Assembly: GCA_963805715.1 (NCBI GenBank)
Contig: CAWDVK010000004.1
Span: forward strand, 426,345 to 490,344
Reading direction: 5' to 3'
From: CAWDVK01 sp963805715
Lineage (GTDB): Bacteria > Actinomycetota > Actinomycetes > Streptosporangiales > Streptosporangiaceae
DNA: 64,000 nt
Of this stretch, positions 32,483 through 41,579 are shown piece after piece. Within the stretch, counting starts at the first letter, position 1; every line of letters begins with the position of its first letter. The position numbers and the translations under genes are program-made. Below the pieces are notes generated by a model. That model was not told the origin of the DNA. It saw only the letters and a program-made list of their open reading frames with translations, and ran no database searches.

Positions 32483-32572
32483 GTCACCGGCCAGATGAGC
32501 GGCTAGCCAGATAGGCACTGGCCAAGATCAGGCACTGGCCAGTGCGGCCGGCCCGGCTGATTGGATAGAGGC

Positions 32573-33610
32573 ATGCCGCCCTGCGACGCGTTCCTGCTTG
32601 TCTCCTTCGGGGGGCCGGAAGGCCCCGGCGACGTCCTGCCGTTCCTGCGGAATGTCACGGCGGGCCGCGGGATACCGGATGAGCGCCTGGCCCGGGTCGC
32701 TGAGCATTACTACCAGTTCGGCGGGGTCAGCCCGATTAACCAGCAGTGCCGCGAGCTGCTGGCGGCCATCGAGAAGGACTTCGCCGCCGCCGGCATCGAT
32801 CTGCCCGTCTACTGGGGCAACCGGAACTGGCAGCCCTACCTGGCGGACACGCTAGCCACGATGGCAGCCGACGGGGTCAGCCGGGCGCTGGCGTTCGTCA
32901 CCTCGGCGTACAGCTCCTACTCCAGCTGCCGCCAGTACCTCGACGACATCGATCGGGCCCGCGCGCAGGTCGGGCCGTCCGCCCCGCAGGTCGATAAGCT
33001 CCGGCCCTACTTCAGCCATCCGGGGTTCGTGGAGCCGTTCGCCGCCGCGGTGGCTGCGGCCGCCCAGACGCTGCCTGCCCCCGCGCAAGACGACTACGAG
33101 CTCGTCTTCGTCGCGCACAGCGTGCCGACGGCCATGGCCGAGGCCAGCGGGCCGCGCGGCGGAGCGTATCCGGCGCAGCTGGCCGAGGTGGCCGGGCTGG
33201 TCGCGGAGCGGCTTGGCCGCGAGCACTGGCAGCTGGCCTACTGCAGCCGGAGCGGGCCGCCCTCGCAGCCATGGCTCGGTCCCGACATCAGCGAATCCCT
33301 GACCGAGCTGGCCGACCGCGGCGGGCGAGCCGCCGTGGTGGTCCCGATCGGTTTCGTGAGCGACCACATGGAAGTCAGGTTCGACCTGGACACCGAGGCC
33401 GCGCAGACCGCGGCCCGGCTCGGGCTGCCGTTTGCCCGCGCGGCGACACCGGGCACCGATCCCCGTTTCGTCTCGATGGTCAGTGAGCTGGTCGCCGAGC
33501 GGATGTCCGGGGCACGGCCCAGGGTCCTCGGCACCCCGGGGCCTGCCCCCGATTTCTGCCGGGACGGATGCTGCCGGCTCGGCGCCGCCCGGCCGCGGGC
33601 CGCGGGATGA
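32573..33610 (+). CDS. hemH: Ferrochelatase (coproporphyrin type)
   Basis: The 345-residue enzyme inserts ferrous iron into a porphyrin. FLLVSFGGPEGPGDVLPFLRNV opens the protein, HYYQFGGVSPINQQ follows, then FVTSAYSSYSSCRQY, the metal-binding His in VFVAHSVPTAMA, and Glu in GFVSDHMEVRFDLDTEA. The C-terminal CRDGCC cluster provides Cys ligands for the 2Fe-2S cluster of actinobacterial ferrochelatases. Actinobacteria use coproporphyrin III as substrate (CpfC), which should apply here. ATG 32573 is chosen to match the family start, with TTG 32561 as an alternative. It overlaps the next gene by four bases. Confidence 0.92.
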   Translation: MPPCDAFLLVSFGGPEGPGDVLPFLRNVTAGRGIPDERLARVAEHYYQFGGVSPINQQCRELLAAIEKDFAAAGIDLPVYWGNRNWQPYLADTLATMAADGVSRALAFVTSAYSSYSSCRQYLDDIDRARAQVGPSAPQVDKLRPYFSHPGFVEPFAAAVAAAAQTLPAPAQDDYELVFVAHSVPTAMAEASGPRGGAYPAQLAEVAGLVAERLGREHWQLAYCSRSGPPSQPWLGPDISESLTELADRGGRAAVVVPIGFVSDHMEVRFDLDTEAAQTAARLGLPFARAATPGTDPRFVSMVSELVAERMSGARPRVLGTPGPAPDFCRDGCCRLGAARPRAAG

Positions 33611-34434
33611 GCGAGCCCGACCCGGCCGAGCTGGCCGGGCTGGCCGGGCTGGCCTGCGCGCTGGCGCAGGAGGCGGGCGAGATGCTCTGGACCCGGCGCG
33701 GGCAGGTGCATGTGGTGCAGACGAAGTCGAGCCCGACGGACGTGGTGACCGAGATGGACCGGGCGGCCGAGGAGCTGATCAGGCGCCGCCTGGCGACCGA
33801 GCGGCCGGACGACTCGATGCTCGGCGAGGAAGGCGGCCAGACCGGCACCGGGGCGCTCGTGCGATGGATCGTGGACCCGCTGGACGGCACCGTTAACTAC
33901 CTCTACGGCCTGCCGGACTGGTCGGTCAGCATTGCCGCTGAGGTGGGCGGCACAGTGGTGGCCGGAGCGGTCTGCGCGCCGCTGCACCGCAGCCTCTACA
34001 GCGCGACCGCCGGCGGCGGCGCGTGGCTGCGGTCGGCCTGGCTGGACGGCCCGCAGCGGCTGGCCTGCAATACCGGCGTCCGGCTGGCTGACGCCCTGGT
34101 GGCGACCGGCTTCGGCTACGAGTCGGGCCGCCGCCGCTGGCAGGGCCAGGTCGTAGCCGAGGTGCTGCCGCGGGTGCGCGATATCAGGCGGGCCGGGTCA
34201 GCCGCGCTCGACCTGTGCTCGGTAGCGGCGGGGCGGGTCGACGGCTACTACGAGCGCGGCGTGCACTACTGGGACATCGCGGCCGGCAGCCTGATCGCGC
34301 GTGAGGCAGGCGCCGAGGTGGCCGGACTGGCGGGGCGGCCGGCCGGCGAGTCGATCACGGTGGCGGCCGGCCAGGGCCTGTTCGCGGAGCTGCACGACCT
34401 GCTGGCCCGCCTGGACCCGGAGCGGGACGGCTAG
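33607..34434 (+). CDS. Inositol monophosphatase-family phosphatase
   Basis: The 275-residue protein has the lithium-sensitive phosphatase motifs: SSPTDVVTEMDRAAEELI, MLGEEGG (metal-binding Glu), WIVDPLDGTVNYLYGLPDW (Asp ligands) and YWDIAAGSLIAREAGAEV. Such enzymes dephosphorylate inositol 1-phosphate or related sugar phosphates; in actinomycetes they serve inositol lipids or mycothiol precursors. The ATG overlaps the ferrochelatase stop (ATGA), so translation is coupled. Confidence 0.92.
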   Translation: MSEPDPAELAGLAGLACALAQEAGEMLWTRRGQVHVVQTKSSPTDVVTEMDRAAEELIRRRLATERPDDSMLGEEGGQTGTGALVRWIVDPLDGTVNYLYGLPDWSVSIAAEVGGTVVAGAVCAPLHRSLYSATAGGGAWLRSAWLDGPQRLACNTGVRLADALVATGFGYESGRRRWQGQVVAEVLPRVRDIRRAGSAALDLCSVAAGRVDGYYERGVHYWDIAAGSLIAREAGAEVAGLAGRPAGESITVAAGQGLFAELHDLLARLDPERDG

Positions 34435-34477
34435 CCGCCCGGCCGGCGGGCCGCGAGCCCGCTACCCGCGGACCAGG

Positions 34478-36055
34478 TCACTGGCGGATCAGCGTGCCGG
34501 TGGCAGCAGGCCCCGAGTTGCCGCGGAAGCTGAATTCCAGCGTCCCCGACGCGGTGGCGACGATCGTCACCACCCCATTCGCGCAGTTGCCCTGCACGAT
34601 GCCCTGACTGAGCCGCAGCGTGCTGCCCGATCCGGCCGTCGGGGTCAGCTGGCCGGCGCAGGAGAAGGATGCGCCGGAGTAGGCGATGGTGCTGGCGGCA
34701 GATCCCTCGGAGAGCACGAGCCGCACGTTGAAGACGTCAGCCGGTTCATTCTGGGTGACCTCGCCGCCCCAGGTTCCGGCCAGCGTGGCGGGCACTGTCG
34801 GTCCTGGCGTCGCGGAGCGGCCGGACGACGGGCCTGAGCTGGCGGTGCGAGATGCCGGGCTGCTCAGCGCCGAGGCCGGCTTGCCGTGCTGGCCGCCGGG
34901 ATCCTGATCCACGTGGACCGCCACCAGGCCGACAGTGATCAGGACGACGGCCAGAGCCGTTATGATCGCGGCGCTCCGCCGGCCGCCCGGCCGCTGATGC
35001 TCGGGCGCGCTCCGCTGATCCGCTGTGCCCGGACCTGGCCCGGTCCGCTGCCCTGGCCGTTCCCGCTGCCCTGGCCGCTCCCACTGAGCTGGCCGTTCTC
35101 GCCGGGCCGGCCGTTCCCGCTGGCCCTGGCGCTGCCGCTGGGCCGGAGCGTGCAGCTGATCCTCATGGTCTGCCGGCCGGCCCCGGCGGGTACGGCGCAC
35201 GATCGGGGAGTGCGACGCGGGCCGGCCCGGTGCGAGCGGGGCCGGTCCCTCCGGCCAGTAATGCTGGCCCGGCTGCTGGCCGGCGGCCAGCAGCGGCGGC
35301 GCCGCGGCGGCGTGGACGGCCAGCCTGGCCCCTTCGGCCAGCGCGCCGGAGGATGGCTCCGTGCCGCCGAGCAGTTCGACGACCACCGAGCGGGTGAGCG
35401 GTCGCTCCGCAGGCTCGGATGACAGGCACCCGGTGACGACCTCGCGGAGCTGCGCCGGCAGGACGTCGAGGTCGGACATGCTGGCTGGGGGCCTGGCCAG
35501 GGCCGCGAACAGGGTCGTGCGAGCCCAGGCGAGCATGTCGGCGGCGGGCGTCGCCATGCCGTACGGCGGCGTGATCCCGAACTCGACCACCTTCGGGCCC
35601 GACGAGCTCATGATCACGTGCTCGGGGCCGAAGGAGCCGTGCACCAGCCCGGCCTCGTGCACCGACAAGAGCCCGGTGGCCATGCCGATGGCCAGCCCGT
35701 CGAGGTCAGTGCGGCGCATCTCGCCCTCGGCCGAGACCAGCTCGAGCAGCGACGCCCCGGCTACGTACTCCCGCACCAGGTAGGCGCGACCGCTGTCGAG
35801 GCCGGAGTCCAGCAGGCGAGCGGCGCAGAATGGCTGGACTCTCTTCGCTGCTGACGCCTCGGCAGCGAAACGGTCCCGCGCCGCGCTATCATCCGTCCAG
35901 TCACTGCCGAGCAGCGATATCGTCACTTGCCTGCCGTCAGGGCCATCCCCGAGGTAAGTCGGCCCGGTGCCGGGCATGCCGCTCATGCGACCGGCGAGCT
36001 GGTACCGGCCGACGTGCCGAGGATCGTCTGGCCGCAGCGGCGTTACGTGGGGCAT
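34478..36055 (-). CDS. Membrane protein with degenerate Ser/Thr kinase domain (pseudokinase)
   Basis: The 525-residue protein begins with a kinase-like fold (VGRYQLAGRMSGMPGTGPTYLGDGPDGRQVTISLL), but the catalytic features are gone. The beta3 Lys is absent (VTISLL), the catalytic loop reads VHGSFGPEHVIM in place of HRDxKxxN, and DFG is EFG. A Gln/Arg/Glu-rich repeat region (RERPAQWERPGQRERPG) follows, then one transmembrane helix (AAIITALAVVLITVGLVAV), a Ser/Pro linker and an extracytoplasmic beta domain of about 110 residues. It probably works as a scaffold or nucleotide sensor. GGAG precedes ATG 36055. Confidence 0.85.
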   Translation of the reverse strand: MPHVTPLRPDDPRHVGRYQLAGRMSGMPGTGPTYLGDGPDGRQVTISLLGSDWTDDSAARDRFAAEASAAKRVQPFCAARLLDSGLDSGRAYLVREYVAGASLLELVSAEGEMRRTDLDGLAIGMATGLLSVHEAGLVHGSFGPEHVIMSSSGPKVVEFGITPPYGMATPAADMLAWARTTLFAALARPPASMSDLDVLPAQLREVVTGCLSSEPAERPLTRSVVVELLGGTEPSSGALAEGARLAVHAAAAPPLLAAGQQPGQHYWPEGPAPLAPGRPASHSPIVRRTRRGRPADHEDQLHAPAQRQRQGQRERPARRERPAQWERPGQRERPGQRTGPGPGTADQRSAPEHQRPGGRRSAAIITALAVVLITVGLVAVHVDQDPGGQHGKPASALSSPASRTASSGPSSGRSATPGPTVPATLAGTWGGEVTQNEPADVFNVRLVLSEGSAASTIAYSGASFSCAGQLTPTAGSGSTLRLSQGIVQGNCANGVVTIVATASGTLEFSFRGNSGPAATGTLIRQ

Positions 36056-36101
36056 TGACAGGCTCCGCGTGATCATGCGGCATCACATGGTGTGTTGGGT
36101 A

Positions 36102-36131
36102 ACTATACGCACTTTTGTGCCAGCTCGTCAC
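36102..36131 (-). promoter_or_regulatory. Probable promoter of the pseudokinase gene
   Basis: On the minus strand GTGACG (36131-36126) and TATAGT (36107-36102) are 18 bases apart, close to housekeeping sigma consensus, and 47 bases before the ATG. The divergent DUF4193 gene starts at 36396. The stretch between holds no other gene. Confidence 0.45.
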
Positions 36132-36395
36132 GTTGTCGGGGAAGTTAACGGCCGGCACGCGGCCCGGCTGACGGGGCTGATGTGACAGATGCGCCGCTTC
36201 GCGGGTGATTGTGCCGCTCCGTTCTCGCCCGCGGATTGGTGACCAGCACGACACGAGAAAGCTTGTCGGGAGGGGTAGGTGTACCTCGCGCGGGGACGTG
36301 GCAGAATTCCCCGCCGGAATCGGGCACAACCAAGGCTTCCCGAGCGTTACATCCGCGCGACGAGGCTTAGTAGGGATGGAGGGGCAAGGGCCGAC

Positions 36396-36695
36396 ATGGC
36401 TACCGATTACGACAGCCCGAGGAAGACGGACGACGAGATCAGTGAGGACAGCCTGCAGGAGCTTCAGGCGCGGCGGATGGACAAGTCGTCGACGGCGATT
36501 GACATTGACCCCGACGACGTTGCGGAGTCACTGGAGCTGCCAGGGGCAGATCTGTCCAATGAGGAACTCTCATTCCGGGTGATACCGCGCCAGGCTGACG
36601 AGTTCACGTGCTCGAGTTGCTTCCTTGTGCACCACAGAAGCCAGCTTGCCGAGACTCGCGGCAGCCAGCTTGTCTGCCGGGAGTGCGCTGCCTGA
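36396..36695 (+). CDS. DUF4193 zinc-ribbon-like protein
   Basis: The 99-residue acidic protein begins MATDYDSPRKTDDEISEDSLQELQARR, typical for DUF4193, an actinobacteria-specific family of unknown function. The C terminus holds two Cys pairs (FTCSSCFLVHHRSQLA and LVCRECAA) that could bind zinc. GGAGGGGCAAGGG lies upstream of the ATG. It is transcribed alone, divergent from the pseudokinase. Confidence 0.9.
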   Translation: MATDYDSPRKTDDEISEDSLQELQARRMDKSSTAIDIDPDDVAESLELPGADLSNEELSFRVIPRQADEFTCSSCFLVHHRSQLAETRGSQLVCRECAA

Positions 36696-37309
36696 CGGCG
36701 GCATGCCATCAGCAGGCAGGTGCGGCGGCGGGCGCTCACTGGGGCGCGCGCCGCCGTCGGCATGTCACCGCGATGGCGCGGCTGAGCAGCGGCGGTGACG
36801 GCGGAGACGAGTTCTGCCGTGAGGCCGCCGGGTCCGGCGAGTGCCGCAGTGCCGGCTCCGGCGAGCGCCGCAGTGCCGTGGCAGGCTGCGCACGCTGCGG
36901 TCCCGGGCGCTGCCGCGGTGGCGAGCACTGTGATAAAGGTCACTATCCAGCCCAGCGCCAGGTCGGCGTCGCGGCTTAAATACGCGGCAGGCGGGGGGCC
37001 GACCGCGGCTATCAGGGAAGTGCGCGAGCTTGCGGGTCACGGCGAGTCCATTTTTGTTTCTTCAGCCACACGGACCACATCAGTAGCAGTTTTAATCCGC
37101 GGGGTCGGCCTTAGCCGGGACTTTCAGCGACGTGGATGCGCAGCCACTGTCGCTGTAACAGCAGCGATCGCGCACCGACGCTGCTAGCCGGGCGGGCATC
37201 GGGGGAGCGCGTCAGGGCTGCGACCAGATCCACCGCTCGTTATCGCGCGGATCGTGCTCGACATGGCCCCCTTCCGCACCCCCCGGGTCATAGCGGGATA
37301 GGTGCCCGT
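36696..37309. other. Long intergenic region with relatively AT-rich parts
   Basis: No gene that I can support. It contains the CRP-like site and, 30 bases further on, TTAAATAC, which could be a -10 box. A following frame from GTG at 37020 (RELAGHGESIFVSSATR, 55 codons, AGGGAA upstream) is the best small-ORF candidate but is not convincing. Confidence 0.5.
36929..36944. promoter_or_regulatory. CRP/GlxR-like palindrome
   Basis: TGTGA, six bases (TAAAGG), TCACT matches the CRP-family consensus TGTGA-N6-TCACA with one mismatch. No well-supported gene starts directly downstream, so the target is unclear. A TTAAATAC -10-like element lies about 30 bases downstream. Confidence 0.45.
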
Positions 37310-37552
37310 CGAACGGCGGCCAGCCGGGTCTGCTTCGGGCCGCTCGCCTTCGCCGCGGCCGGGCCGGTGGCGGCCGTTGCCGGGGCCCGGACGGTGCTCG
37401 GCTTCGGCGCGGCCTGGGGAATCCTCAGCGCGGCGACCGTCCTGGCTGTCCCGGCGGTTCGCGCCATCACCTGGCAGCCGCTGCCTCCGCCGGATAGCAG
37501 CCATCCGGCGCCTGGTCCCGATCCGGGTCCTGCTTCCCGGTCCGGAGCCTGA
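37310..37552 (+). pseudogene. C-terminal stub of an MFS transporter
   Basis: The frame reads FGPLAFAAAGPVAAVAGARTVLGFGAAWGILSAATVLAVPAVRAITW in pieces typical of the last two helices of a major facilitator, followed by a polar Pro-rich tail and TGA. The rest of the transporter is absent: upstream sequence in this frame is not MFS-like and has no start signals. It looks like the remnant of a deletion. Confidence 0.6.
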
Positions 37553-37642
37553 TCCGGCGGCAGCGAGACGCTGATCAGGGTGGCTGAGCGGTGGCCGCCG
37601 CCGGACTCCGGCCGCGCCGGGCACCCGGCCTAGGATGTCGGC

Positions 37643-38344
37643 GTGCGCACCGACACATGGCCGCAGACGTCTGAGCGCGCGGCCCGGCGTCAGTCGCCGC
37701 TGCTGCCGCCCGCCGCGCGGCCCGCGGCTGCGGTCATCGGTGTCCTGTGCGTCGCGGCCACCCTGGTCATGATCGTCTTGTTCTGGCACGGGACCGGGCC
37801 GAGCTGGGCCGATTCGGTGGTGGACGGCGCCGTGCACCGGGTCCTGCCCTGGGCCCGGCGGCGGCCGCTGCGGGATATCGCCGACCTCGGTAATCCGGCC
37901 TGGGTCATCGTGCTCACCGCGGTGCTGGCGGCCGGGTGCCTGGTCCTGGGCAGGTTCCGCGCGGCCGTCCTCGCGGCCGTCTCGGTGCCGGCCGCGGCGG
38001 CGGTGACGGAGCTGCTCAAGCCGGTCGTGGACCGGCGGCTCTCCGGCGCGCCGGGCTACCCGAGCGGGGTCAGCTTCCCGAGCGGGCACGCCAGCGGGCT
38101 GTTCAGCCTGGCCGCCGTGCTGTGCGTGCTGGTGATGACCCAAGCGCCGCGGATGCGCAGGGCGGTGCGGCTGCTGATCGCGCTGGCCGCCTTCCTCGTC
38201 GCGGCCGCCGTGGCCGTCGCCGTCATCGCCCTGTACCGGCACTACTTCACCGACACGGTGGCCGCGGCGGCGATCAGCATCGCGGTCGTCCTGTGCGTGG
38301 CGTACATCGTCGACCTGCCGCGGTGGCGGGCAGGGCCGGCGTGA
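37643..38344 (+). CDS. PAP2-superfamily membrane phosphatase
   Basis: The 233-residue protein has about five to six transmembrane helices. PAP2 motifs are present: KPVVDRRLSG (reduced motif 1), FPSGHASG (motif 2) and YRHYFTDTVAA (motif 3, with Arg, His and Asp). The active site should face outside, where such enzymes remove phosphate from lipid phosphates or undecaprenyl pyrophosphate. The GTG start has AGGA ten bases upstream. It stands alone, followed by a strong hairpin. Confidence 0.88.
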   Translation: MRTDTWPQTSERAARRQSPLLPPAARPAAAVIGVLCVAATLVMIVLFWHGTGPSWADSVVDGAVHRVLPWARRRPLRDIADLGNPAWVIVLTAVLAAGCLVLGRFRAAVLAAVSVPAAAAVTELLKPVVDRRLSGAPGYPSGVSFPSGHASGLFSLAAVLCVLVMTQAPRMRRAVRLLIALAAFLVAAAVAVAVIALYRHYFTDTVAAAAISIAVVLCVAYIVDLPRWRAGPA

Positions 38345-38418
38345 TCGCCTGGCCCGGGGCTGCTCGGCGGCTGGCCAGTCCTCGCGGGCCTGGCGGTCAT
38401 CCTGACTGAAGTCGGCGG

Positions 38419-38446
38419 GCCGGCCGCTCCCCGGCCGGCCGGGGAG
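38419..38446 (+). terminator. GC hairpin with a perfect 20-bp palindrome
   Basis: GGCCGGCCG and CGGCCGGCC can form a 9-bp stem with a five-base loop. In addition, 38427-38446 is an exact 20-bp palindrome. It lies 75 bases past the PAP2 stop and before the amidohydrolase start, a typical position for an actinomycete terminator. Confidence 0.5.
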
Positions 38447-38511
38447 AACGGGAAGAAACAGCCAGCCGGGAAGACACAGCCAGCGGAGGCGCAGAGGACG
38501 GCAGGGGCGCG

Positions 38512-39515
38512 ATGAGCGGCGCCGCGGATCTGGTCTTCGCCGACGGCCCGGTCTACACGGCGGACGCTTCCGGCCGCCGGATGATGGCCGCGACCGCGGA
38601 CGACGGGCGCCCCGCCACCGCTGTCGCCGTCAGCGGCGGCCGGATCACGGCCATCGGCGACGCGGCAGGCAGCCGGATCCGCGACCTGACCGGGCCGCAG
38701 GCCGGTTCCGTGCCAATACGGTCAAGATCATGCAGGATGGCGTGGCGGAGAATTTCACGGCCGCGGTGCTCGACCCCTACCTGGACCCGGCCGGCTGTCA
38801 CTCCCGCGGCAGCGGACTGTCCTCCATCGATCCGCAGGCACTGCGCGACTACGTGACCCGGCTGGACGGCGAGCACTTCCAGGTGCACCTGCACGCCATC
38901 GGTGATCGCGCGGTGCGCGAGTCGCTGGACGCGATCGAGGCCGCCCGGGCCGCCAACGGGCCAGGAGACGGCCGGCACCACATCGCGCACCTGCAGCTCA
39001 TTCATCCCGATGACCTGCCCCGGTTCGCCGCGCTCGGGGTGACGGCCACCATCCAGGGACTATGGGCCGCGCACGAGCCGCAGATGGACCAGCTGACGAT
39101 TCCCTTCGTCGGCCCCGAGCGCGCCGCCCGGCACTACCTCTTCGGTGACCTGCTCCGCTCGGGCGCGCGGCTGGCTGCCGGCAGCGACTGGGCGGTGAGC
39201 AGCGCGAACCCGCTGCGGGCCATCCACGTAGCGGTCAACAGGGCGCTGCCCGGAGCGGCAGGCCCCGAGGCAGAGCCGTTCCTGCCCGGCCAGCGGCTCA
39301 GCCTCGCCGAGGCCCTGGCCGCGTACACTGCTGGCTCGGCCTTCGTCAACCACCTCGATGACGTGACCGGGACGATCACGCCCGGCAAGCTGGCCGACCT
39401 GATCGTGCTGGATACCGACCCGTTCGCGGTCGCGGCGCAGGACATCGCCAGCGTCCGGGTGCTGCAGACACTCGTCGAGGGCGAGCAGGTCTATCAGGAG
39501 AGGAACAGCTCATGA
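38512..39515 (+). pseudogene. Amidohydrolase (family 3) gene with large internal deletion
   Basis: The first frame gives the usual beginning of an amidohydrolase-3 enzyme: ADLVFADGPVYTADASGRR, AVAVSGGRITAIGD and RDLTGP. At about 38705 it jumps frame to RANTVKIMQDGVAENFTA, which normally follows some 200 residues later. The rest is intact: HLHAIGDRAVRESLDAIE, IAHLQLIHPDDLPRF, GSDWAVSSANPL and KLADLIVLDTDPF. The missing middle includes the N-terminal HxH metal motif, so no activity is expected. AGGGG precedes the ATG. The stop overlaps the aldo/keto reductase start. Confidence 0.8.
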
Positions 39516-40570
39516 CATCCAGCTCCGCCGGCCAGGCCCCGGCCTCCCCGGTTCCGCCCGGCGCGGTCCCCGTGCGCAAGATGCCGCTCGGCCGGGGCGG
39601 CCCGCAGGTGTCGCGGGCCGGGCTGGGCCTGATGGGCATGTCCGGCATTTACGGGCCGGCCGATGAGGCCGAGAGCATCGCCACCATCCGCGCCGCCGTG
39701 GACGCCGGCATCACGCTGCTGGACACCGGGGATTTCTACGGCATGGGCCACAACGAGCTGCTGCTCGCCAGGGCCCTGCGCGGCATCGACCGGTTCAGCG
39801 TCTTCATTCAGGTCAAGTTCGGTGGCCAGCGCGACCCGCGCGGTGCCTTCATCGGCCATGACGCGAGCCCGGCCGGAGTCAAGAACTCCCTCGCCTACAC
39901 CCTGACCCGCCTCGGCACCGACTACGTGGACCTGTACCAGCCCGCGCGGCTGGACCCCAGGGTGCCGATCGAGGAGACGGTCGGCGCGATCGCCGAGATG
40001 ATCGAGGCCGGGTACGTCCGCTATCTCGGCCTGTCCGAGATGGGCCCGGAGACGATCCGCCGGGCGCACGCCGTCCACCCGGTCACGGCACTGCAGATCG
40101 AGTACTCGCTGATGAGCCGGGGGATTGAGGCCGCGATACTCCCGGTTGTCCGCGAGCTCGGCATCGGCGTGACCGCCTACGGGATCCTGTCCCGCGGCCT
40201 GCTCAGCTCGGCCAGCGCGCGGGAGATCACCGAGGGCGACCCGCGGGCCAGGTTCCCCCGCTTCCAGGGCGACAACCTGCAGCGCAACCTCGGGCTGCTG
40301 GCCGCGCTCGAGCGGATCGCCGAGACCAAGGGCGCGACTACGGCGCAGCTCGCCATCGCCTGGGTGCTGGCCCGAGGCGACGACATCATCCCGCTGATCG
40401 GCACCAAACGCCGGGACCGGCTGGCCGAGGCACTCGGCGCGCTGGATATCTCGCTGTCCCCGGCTGACCTGGCTGCTCTTGAGGCAGCGGTGCCGCCCGG
40501 TGAGGTGGCCGGTGAGCGTTATGAAGCGGGCCAGATGGCAGCGCTCGACAGCGAGCGGGGGAGCGCGTAA
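39512..40570 (+). CDS. Aldo/keto reductase
   Basis: The 352-residue NADPH-dependent (beta/alpha)8 reductase has LGLMGMSGIYG, the catalytic Asp-Tyr in LLDTGDFYGMGHNE, Lys in QVKFGG, and GYVRYLGLSEMGPETIRRAHAVHP. The usual catalytic His position reads DLYQPARLDP, a variant of the AKR13-like branch. C-terminal GTKRRDRLAEALGA binds the cofactor phosphate. The ATG overlaps the stop of the broken amidohydrolase, so the pair was once an operon. Substrate unknown. Confidence 0.9.
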   Translation: MTSSSAGQAPASPVPPGAVPVRKMPLGRGGPQVSRAGLGLMGMSGIYGPADEAESIATIRAAVDAGITLLDTGDFYGMGHNELLLARALRGIDRFSVFIQVKFGGQRDPRGAFIGHDASPAGVKNSLAYTLTRLGTDYVDLYQPARLDPRVPIEETVGAIAEMIEAGYVRYLGLSEMGPETIRRAHAVHPVTALQIEYSLMSRGIEAAILPVVRELGIGVTAYGILSRGLLSSASAREITEGDPRARFPRFQGDNLQRNLGLLAALERIAETKGATTAQLAIAWVLARGDDIIPLIGTKRRDRLAEALGALDISLSPADLAALEAAVPPGEVAGERYEAGQMAALDSERGSA

Positions 40571-40593
40571 GCCCCGGCCCGTCGCAGGCGGCA

Positions 40594-41478
40594 TCAGCCG
40601 CTGCCGCGGTGCGCCCTGACCGGGGACTCGCGCTCCCCGCCAGGAACCGGGCCCGGGCTGTCCTGGCCGGCCTCCGCCGGGGCGGATGCCGCCCTGGCCG
40701 CCAGCTGCCGCCGGCCGGCGACCTGCACGGCGAGGACCACGCCGAGCACGATGGCGGCCACGATCCCGTCCATCCAGAAATGGTTGGCCGTCACCACGAC
40801 CGCCAGAGTGGTCATCGCCGGGTAGAGCAGCGCTAGCCAGCGCCACCGGCTGCGGAGCGTGACGATGATCGTCACGGCGACCAGCAGCGCCCAGCCGACG
40901 TGCACCGATGGCATCGCGGACAGCTGATCGGGGTCAAAGCCGGCGGTGCTGCCATACACCGACTGGTGATAGAGGATCGCGGTATCGATCAGCCCCGTAC
41001 CGGGCAGCATGCGGGGCGGCGCGACCGGGACCAGCTGGATCAGCAGGCAGATCCCGGTGAAGGCGACCAGCGTGGTCCGGAGCTGCCGGTAGCGATCGCG
41101 GTGGCGGACGAAGAGCCAGATCATGCAGGTGACCAGCACGGGGAAGTGCAGGCTGTCGTAATAGAGGTTGAAGAACTGGATGATCAGCGGATGGGAAAGG
41201 AAGAGCCGCTGCACCAACGTCTCGCTGGGCAGGTGCAGGCTCCGTTCCAGCTGCCAGATCCAGCGCGACCTGGCCAGCGCGCCGTCCGGTCCCATGATCG
41301 CGAATGAGCCGGCGTACTGCCAGAGCGCGAAGAGGCCCAGGATCAGGGCGCTCTCCTGGGTCAGCACGGAGGCCGCGCGCATCCTGGCTCCCCGTGCCTG
41401 GCGGAGCGCGACCGTGCCGGCCGCCAGGCAGCCCGCGGCTACGGCCGCCTGCCGCCAGCTCAGCTCCAGGTCAATCAC
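40594..41478 (-). CDS. PAP2-like (inositol phosphorylceramide synthase-type) membrane protein
   Basis: The 294-residue protein has about six helices and the PAP2_3 pattern: FNLYYDSLHFPVLV, VAPPRMLP, LSAMPSVHVGWALLVA (active-site His), and TANHFWMDGIVAAI with the second His and Asp. The conserved PxxHxxW form matches the AUR1/DUF2238-like branch acting on phospholipid head groups. The last 40 residues are polar. GGAGAGG lies five bases before the GTG start. Confidence 0.85.
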   Translation of the reverse strand: MIDLELSWRQAAVAAGCLAAGTVALRQARGARMRAASVLTQESALILGLFALWQYAGSFAIMGPDGALARSRWIWQLERSLHLPSETLVQRLFLSHPLIIQFFNLYYDSLHFPVLVTCMIWLFVRHRDRYRQLRTTLVAFTGICLLIQLVPVAPPRMLPGTGLIDTAILYHQSVYGSTAGFDPDQLSAMPSVHVGWALLVAVTIIVTLRSRWRWLALLYPAMTTLAVVVTANHFWMDGIVAAIVLGVVLAVQVAGRRQLAARAASAPAEAGQDSPGPVPGGERESPVRAHRGSG

Positions 41479-41579
41479 GCGGGCCTCTCCTTACGCTGCC
41501 GCGGCGGCTGCCCTGCCGCTCAGCCTATGGCCTGCGTGAGTGATGCGGCAGGCCGGCGCGTTACGGCACAATCGACGCT

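Noticed and set aside
36464..36943. 159-codon minus-strand frame over DUF4193 and its downstream gap
   Set aside because: Ala-rich, antisense to DUF4193, no ribosome site or similarity.
37184..38242. 352-codon minus-strand frame opposite the PAP2 gene
   Set aside because: Arg/Gly/Gln shadow of a conserved phosphatase.
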